DNA of 64,000 nucleotides. Source: Sarcomyxa edulis. Its lineage: Eukaryota; Basidiomycota; Agaricomycetes; Agaricales; Mycenaceae. The notes beneath the pieces are model-generated. The model saw only the letters and a list, made by a program, of their open reading frames with translations. It had not been told where the DNA came from and searched no databases. Each line of letters starts with the position of its first letter. Within the stretch, counting starts at the first letter, position 1. Below are positions 60,033 to 64,000 of this stretch, one piece after another. A program made the position numbers and the translations under genes. Location: assembly GCA_009761415.1 (NCBI GenBank), contig QUOL01000014.1, positions 496,001 through 560,000 on the forward strand, written 5' to 3'.

Positions 60033-60950
60033 TCAACTGGAGTCTTGACTTGCGATCTCTGCATTATACATAAGGCCGTCTTCGTTCACAACCAAATGGT
60101 CCTCCATGACGGTGTCCCCCATTTCTTCTTTGTCTGACTCTTCTGAGACATTTCCTTCCTTCCTTGTGGTAAGAAATTGGTCTAGCATGGTAGGTGCGGC
60201 ATTAGCGTCCCCTCCATGACCCTTTGGTTTCCGTTTAGCTGGCGGTTCCACGGCGGTCCATGGAATTATCTCTAAGGACAGGCTCTAACTCCATCTAAAA
60301 TGATGAGCTGATACAGAGCTCACCTTCCAAGAACATGAATTCGTCTGCCTTACGCACGACGATTGCTACACACATGAGGTTAGCATTGTCAGTTTTCAAG
60401 CGAAAGTCTCGTACCAATATCTTGGTGTTGTACAGTCGACCTGTTCTCTCTGTTAGCGCCTTTTTGAGCAGCCTCGGATAACCGTTTTATAAACTCTTCC
60501 GTCGCCAATGAAATCAGAAACGTGGCCTCTCTCGCCACAATCGGAATATCCTTTCAGTCATCCAAGTATTCAGTCTCGGTATCATCGAAATAAAGAGCAA
60601 CGCACTTTGTCTGCTTTGATGATCTTTTGCACTCGAGAAAATGGCAGAAGCGATTTGCCAGATTCTCTGACCAATGCTGGGGGATCTTTCCTTTCCCTGG
60701 TCCGCTTTGGTTTTGTTTCTGTGTCGTCACTGACCTCCGCGCGTTCTTCCCGCTGTTCTTCCATATCTGACCCGGGTTCTGCATCTTGACCTTCATCTAC
60801 TTTATCGTACGTGCCACGGTCAATTTCAGCATCTGATGGAGTCTCAGCATCGGCGAGTTCTTTTGAGACGGAGTTCTCGGTTTCTGATATCGTCTGTAAG
60901 CCTGTTTCTGGGTTCAGATTGGGTATACTGGTGGGTCTAGCAGTAGACAT
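60033..60950 (-). CDS. CBF/NF-Y-type histone-fold protein (Dpb3/CHRAC/POLE4-like)
   Basis: Start at 60950 (MSTARPTSIPNLNPETG). The N-terminus is acidic and disordered. The histone fold follows, split by introns: LLPFSRVQKIIKADKD, IPIVAREATFLISLATEEFIKRLSEAAQKALTE and GRLYNTKDIAIVVRKADEFMFLEEIIP. This arrangement (SRVKKIIK...D, A..FI..L...A) is that of the NF-YC/DPB3/POLE4 group; such proteins pair with an NF-YB-type partner in DNA polymerase epsilon or chromatin-remodelling complexes. The C-terminal tail is acidic with KRKPKGHGGDAN and ends NAEIASQDSS. The exact complex is not decidable from sequence. Divergent from the HIT gene across 81 bp. Confidence 0.82.
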
Positions 60951-61031
60951 GTATGGAGTCTTTGAAGTTTCGACGTGACTGATCGAGAGAAAGAGTGTGT
61001 GACCGACGCGTAATCACGCATCACACTCTTC

Positions 61032-61821
61032 ATGACTTCGTTCATCATTAAATCGCACGTCGACCGCCCTCCTTCCTGGGAACAGGGCCGCGACTGTACT
61101 TTCTGTCGCATCATTCGCAATGAAATATCTGCATATCGTCTCTACGAAGATGAACAAGTCATCGCTATTTTAGGTTAATCGTAGCCCAGACACGATCACT
61201 ATCTGTATCTATACTCACCGTGACTTTGGTGCCAAGATATATTACCCCTTCGGAAAGGACATACTCTGGTCATACCAAAAGCTCATTATTCCAGGTATGA
61301 ACATCGAGGCAAATACGTTTGCGAGGCTTTCATATTCCTTAGACTATCAGACCTGCCCCTCGACTTTGCTGCTGCCACAGGAATCGCTGTATCTAAGGTC
61401 GCTCGTGCACTCACAGAAGGTCTGTGTCATGTATAATCTTACTAGACGTCGCAATAGTTGCTGACACTGTACATTGATACAAGCCCTAGGAAACACCGGA
61501 TTGAATGTCGTCTGCAATCAGGAATATGCCCAGGCTGTTCCACATGTGAGTTCCTTCGTCCGGCTTGAGGCAACCTAGATGTCTGACACTTCCGATCAGG
61601 TCCATTACCATATCATCCCTGCTCCTCAATTTGCTTCGCAGTCTTCCGCTGTGCCAAAGACTACAAGGACAGCAGACCTGCGGACTACCGAACTGATCAC
61701 CATCGATCCGAAGGTACCTCTTACGATGAAACAAATGCATAAAATGGAGTTCGAATCTCGAGAAGAGTTAGATGAAGAAGACGCAGACGTACTTGCCACA
61801 CGAATCCGTGCGAGACTCTAA
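61032..61821 (+). CDS. HIT-family nucleotide hydrolase/transferase
   Basis: Histidine-triad protein of the Hnt/Fhit-type superfamily, which hydrolyses or transfers nucleotide phosphoramidates or dinucleotides. Start at 61032 (MTSFIIKSHVDRPPSW). Family entry is CTFCRIIRNEISAYRLYEDEQVIAIL. A donor GTTAAT intron joins DILPLRKGHTLVIPKAHYSR, another joins LSDLPLDFAAATGIAVSKVARALTE to ALGNTGLNVVCNQEYAQAVPH, and the last restores HVHYHIIPAP, the histidine triad. A C-terminal extension of about 50 residues (RTADLRTTELITIDP, EELDEEDADVLATRIRARL) goes beyond minimal Hint proteins. Five exons, about 210 aa. Precise substrate unknown. Confidence 0.9.
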
Positions 61822-62164
61822 CGGTAGAACATAGCGTAGGACATATGTAGTCACGCGCTTGGTATAGCTCTCTGATCCTCTTCTTTTGCTCTTCTCAACT
61901 TTTGCTCTTCTCAACTTTTACTCTTCTCAACCATCTTCCGACCCTCTCCACAGTCATTGAGGGGTTCAAAGGAGATCGTGCCTGCAGCCAACAACTTGTT
62001 GATAGCACGCGTCCTACAGTCGTGCGTTCCAGAGTGAACGTTATCGTGACGACGATACTTCAGTCTAGGAGATATTACGGTCGTGTTCCTAGTGAACACG
62101 ACTAACATAGAGAGCCGTATCAATACCCTGTGGTTTCGGGCTTGGATTGGTGAGCCATACTGCT
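61822..62164. other. Intergenic region with a 16-bp triple tandem repeat
   Basis: Convergent gap between the HIT gene and She9. Three copies of CTTTTGCTCTTCTCAA lie at 61883-61930 (third copy A for G). No other feature seen. Confidence 0.6.
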
Positions 62165-63396
62165 CTAATGTCCCCACCAACTTCGGGCAAGCCAACCAAT
62201 TGCGGATGCTGCCACGGCGCTTGCTGCAAGCGCCGTCCCCACATATGGATCTTTTACAAGTTGTGTGTACTTCTCCAATGGAGTCTCTGGAGAGTTTGCC
62301 GTCGCGACGATTGGTGCCGGTACCTTCTCTGCCTCCCTACCTAAACGTACGACCGATTCTCTCGACGGCGCCGGGACAGCAGCCTTTATCAACTTCGCCT
62401 GCTCGTCCAACTCCTTTTTGATCTCCACCATACCACCCTCTACCATTGCTGCAGTATCTTTACTCATTTCCTCGATCTTCTTCTCAAACGTCTGTGCTAG
62501 TCTCCGTCGCTTCCAGGGCTCGACTATCACGATCGCCATTACGAAGACAAACAGATTCAGGCCCAACGCAGCTAGTGACCCATACGTTGACGCGCTCCGA
62601 ATTTTATCAGACCAGACTTGCTCTTCGTGATAACGCGCCAGAATCGATCGCATCAACTCGCTAAATTCCCGTTCAACTGCATCCTCAGTCTCGTCCACAG
62701 CAGCTTTACTTCGAGCCTCTTCTTGTTCCGCCAAGTGATCGGCCTTCACAAGGTTGGTGAACCGACCGACATCACTGTCTGTCCAAGTCGATTTACGCTG
62801 AAGCAAGTCATTGACCTCTCGCTGGGAATTGGATCGCTGCATTACGGCCTGGGCATATGCATGCTTAGCTTCGCGAGCAGCCTTGCGAGTCTCGCTTATC
62901 CGTGCCTCTGTAAATATGAGATCAAGTACTGAATTTGGGGTAGACGGATGGGCATACCTTGCTCCACTACCTGCCTCTTCAGCAGTTCAATCTCTTCATA
63001 TCCCGTTGCTTTATTGAGATGTAGACCCAATTGAGATAATGTAGTCTTTGTCGTAGTCGTGAACTCGTCTGCGCGAGTTCTGACAGTGATCGCGGCCTGG
63101 TCCGACCATTCTCGCAGGCGTTGCTTGACCACTGTTAGATCATAAGAAGGAATGAGGGAAATAGAGTCCCGATGAGGTGTGTAGTCATGAGAAGATGTGG
63201 AGGATGTGGAAGGAGAGTCAGAAGGAGAGGGATGGTCGGGTGGAGGTGTAGAATTAGATTCTCGATTATCGGACACGCTCTCCGTTCCGTCTCTGGAAGG
63301 AGGTTGTTGAGGCGGCGTATTCCATACACGCGACGAGACAGAGAATAGACGGACTCGACGTCGAAATATACCTGGAGAAAGATATGACCGTAACAT
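62165..63396 (-). CDS. She9/Mdm33-like inner mitochondrial membrane protein
   Basis: Inner-membrane coiled-coil protein needed for normal mitochondrial morphology (Mdm33 in yeast). The start at 63396 (MLRSYLSPGIFRRRVRLFSVSSRVW) gives a strong presequence; an upstream in-frame ATG at 63468 is possible. A Pro/Ser-rich linker follows, then TTLSQLGLHLNKATGYEEIELLKRQVVEQ. A single intron ending at about 62910 links this to EARISETRKAAREAKHAYAQAVMQRSNSQREVNDLLQRKSTWTDSDVGRFTNLVKADH, the She9 signature (given here in parts). Two membrane segments flank a coiled coil: YGSLAALGLNLFVFVMAIVIV and, at the C-terminus, GTALAASAVAASAIGWLARSWWGH. About 390 aa, complete. Confidence 0.92.
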
Positions 63397-63657
63397 GAGA
63401 GAGCAAGAGCTCGGAGGTACCAGGTGCGCTCGCTTCAACTCCAAATTTTTACGCTTCTGCCACAACACTATGATAGTCTAGCTACATTTCTTCAACTGGA
63501 AACCTATTGTCAGAGAATGTGCATTTCATAGTCTACGGGTAACCGTGAATCGAACCAGGGAGTTAGTGAATGAAAGAACGGAGAGGTAGTCTTGTAGATG
63601 TAAATTCCGAGGAAATAATACGAAAGTATAATCAAAGAACGAAACATTCGAAAAGAC

Positions 63658-64000
63658 CTAACTCCACACGTCTAGCATAAGTCGCGACCGCTCCTTCATG
63701 AGTTTGACCTCAGCAGCACCTTCCACATCCGCAGAACCACCTTTAGCCTCTCCGAGGATCTTCGCCAATACCTCTTCAACAGCTTTGCTCATGTTCTTCG
63801 CGTCTCCGCAGATGTATATGTATCCTTTGCCGTTGATGATACCATCCGCAATATTTGCCCGGTCTTCCCATAGCAAATCCTGAACGTAGATCTTGCTTCC
63901 ATCGGGCTTGTACGGTGGTTCACGTGAGAATGCACAGTGCATTACGAACTTGCCTTTCAGCTCTTCGGTGTACTGCGGCCATTCTTCCTTATACAAGAAG
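63658..64000 (-). CDS. NADPH-cytochrome P450 reductase, C-terminal part
   Basis: Diflavin reductase that passes electrons from NADPH to microsomal P450s. Only the NADPH-binding C-terminus is inside the window: MYKEEWPQYTEELKGKFVMHCAFSREPPYKPDGSKIYVQDLLW (given as a span at about 63866-63996), then GYIYICGDAKNMSKAVEEVLAKIL and the terminal LMLDVWS before the stop at 63658-63660. The CGDAKNM motif and the penultimate aromatic Trp (flavin stacking) are both present. FMN and FAD domains and the membrane anchor lie beyond the right edge. Codons and motifs look functional. Confidence 0.92.
   Translation of the reverse strand, partial: FLYKEEWPQYTEELKGKFVMHCAFSREPPYKPDGSKIYVQDLLWEDRANIADGIINGKGYIYICGDAKNMSKAVEEVLAKILGEAKGGSADVEGAAEVKLMKERSRLMLDVWS

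Noticed and set aside
63530..63600. Possible minus-strand tRNA: the complement contains GGTTCGATTCA, like a B box
   Set aside because: No A box, no cloverleaf stems and no plausible anticodon arm at the right distance.

Overview
The window is nuclear DNA of a filamentous basidiomycete, most likely an Agaricomycete. Protein genes are cut by many short introns (about 50-60 nt, GT-AG). The window also holds a GH131 glucanase, a DUF6589 gene (a family greatly expanded in mushrooms), Ty1/copia and Ty3 chromodomain retroelements and a pogo-type transposon. All gene models come from reading both strands and joining exons by hand. Outer limits are better supported than individual small exons.

Left arm (1-23.9 kb), dense housekeeping genes: partial GH131 (-), CSC1/OSCA-type osmosensitive channel (-), complex I subunit NDUFS4 (-) divergent from the MIF4G/MA3 nucleolar protein Sgd1/NOM1 (+), an unrecognised gene (+), a Sec14/CRAL-TRIO protein (+), the cohesin loader Scc2/Mis4/Nipped-B (-) divergent from a Dhr2/DHX33-like DEAH helicase (+).

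Middle (23.9-39.1 kb), a mobile-element island: a fold-back/TIR element; a fragment of a second copia lineage with its LTR; a truncated copia LTR; a pogo transposase pseudogene; a solo LTR with a perfect 5-bp target duplication; a copia protease-like fragment; the 3' half of a chromodomain Ty3 pol; an almost pristine full-length copia element (224-bp LTRs differing at one position, intact 1519-codon gag-pol, half-tRNA-type primer site); and a DUF6589 gene that is intact apart from one in-frame TGA.

Right arm (39.5-64 kb), housekeeping again: CHL1/DDX11 helicase (-), whose 3' half is strikingly AT-rich; a Ypd1-type HPt phosphorelay protein (-); a SUGCT-like CoA-transferase (-) divergent from 2-oxoglutarate dehydrogenase E1 (+); a Cep57-domain protein (-) divergent from BMS1 (+); an unrecognised Ser-rich protein (+); a histone-fold protein (-) divergent from a HIT-family protein (+); mitochondrial She9/Mdm33 (-); and the C-terminus of NADPH-cytochrome P450 reductase (-).

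How the genes relate: three small-subunit ribosome biogenesis factors (Sgd1/NOM1, Dhr2, Bms1) each share a short divergent promoter with an unrelated gene. Scc2 and Chl1 both act in sister-chromatid cohesion. OGDH makes the succinyl-CoA that a SUGCT-type transferase consumes. I found no tRNA, rRNA or CRISPR. The least explained items are the CHL1 composition switch, the DUF6589 gene and the fold-back element; I do not see a clear new multi-gene system.
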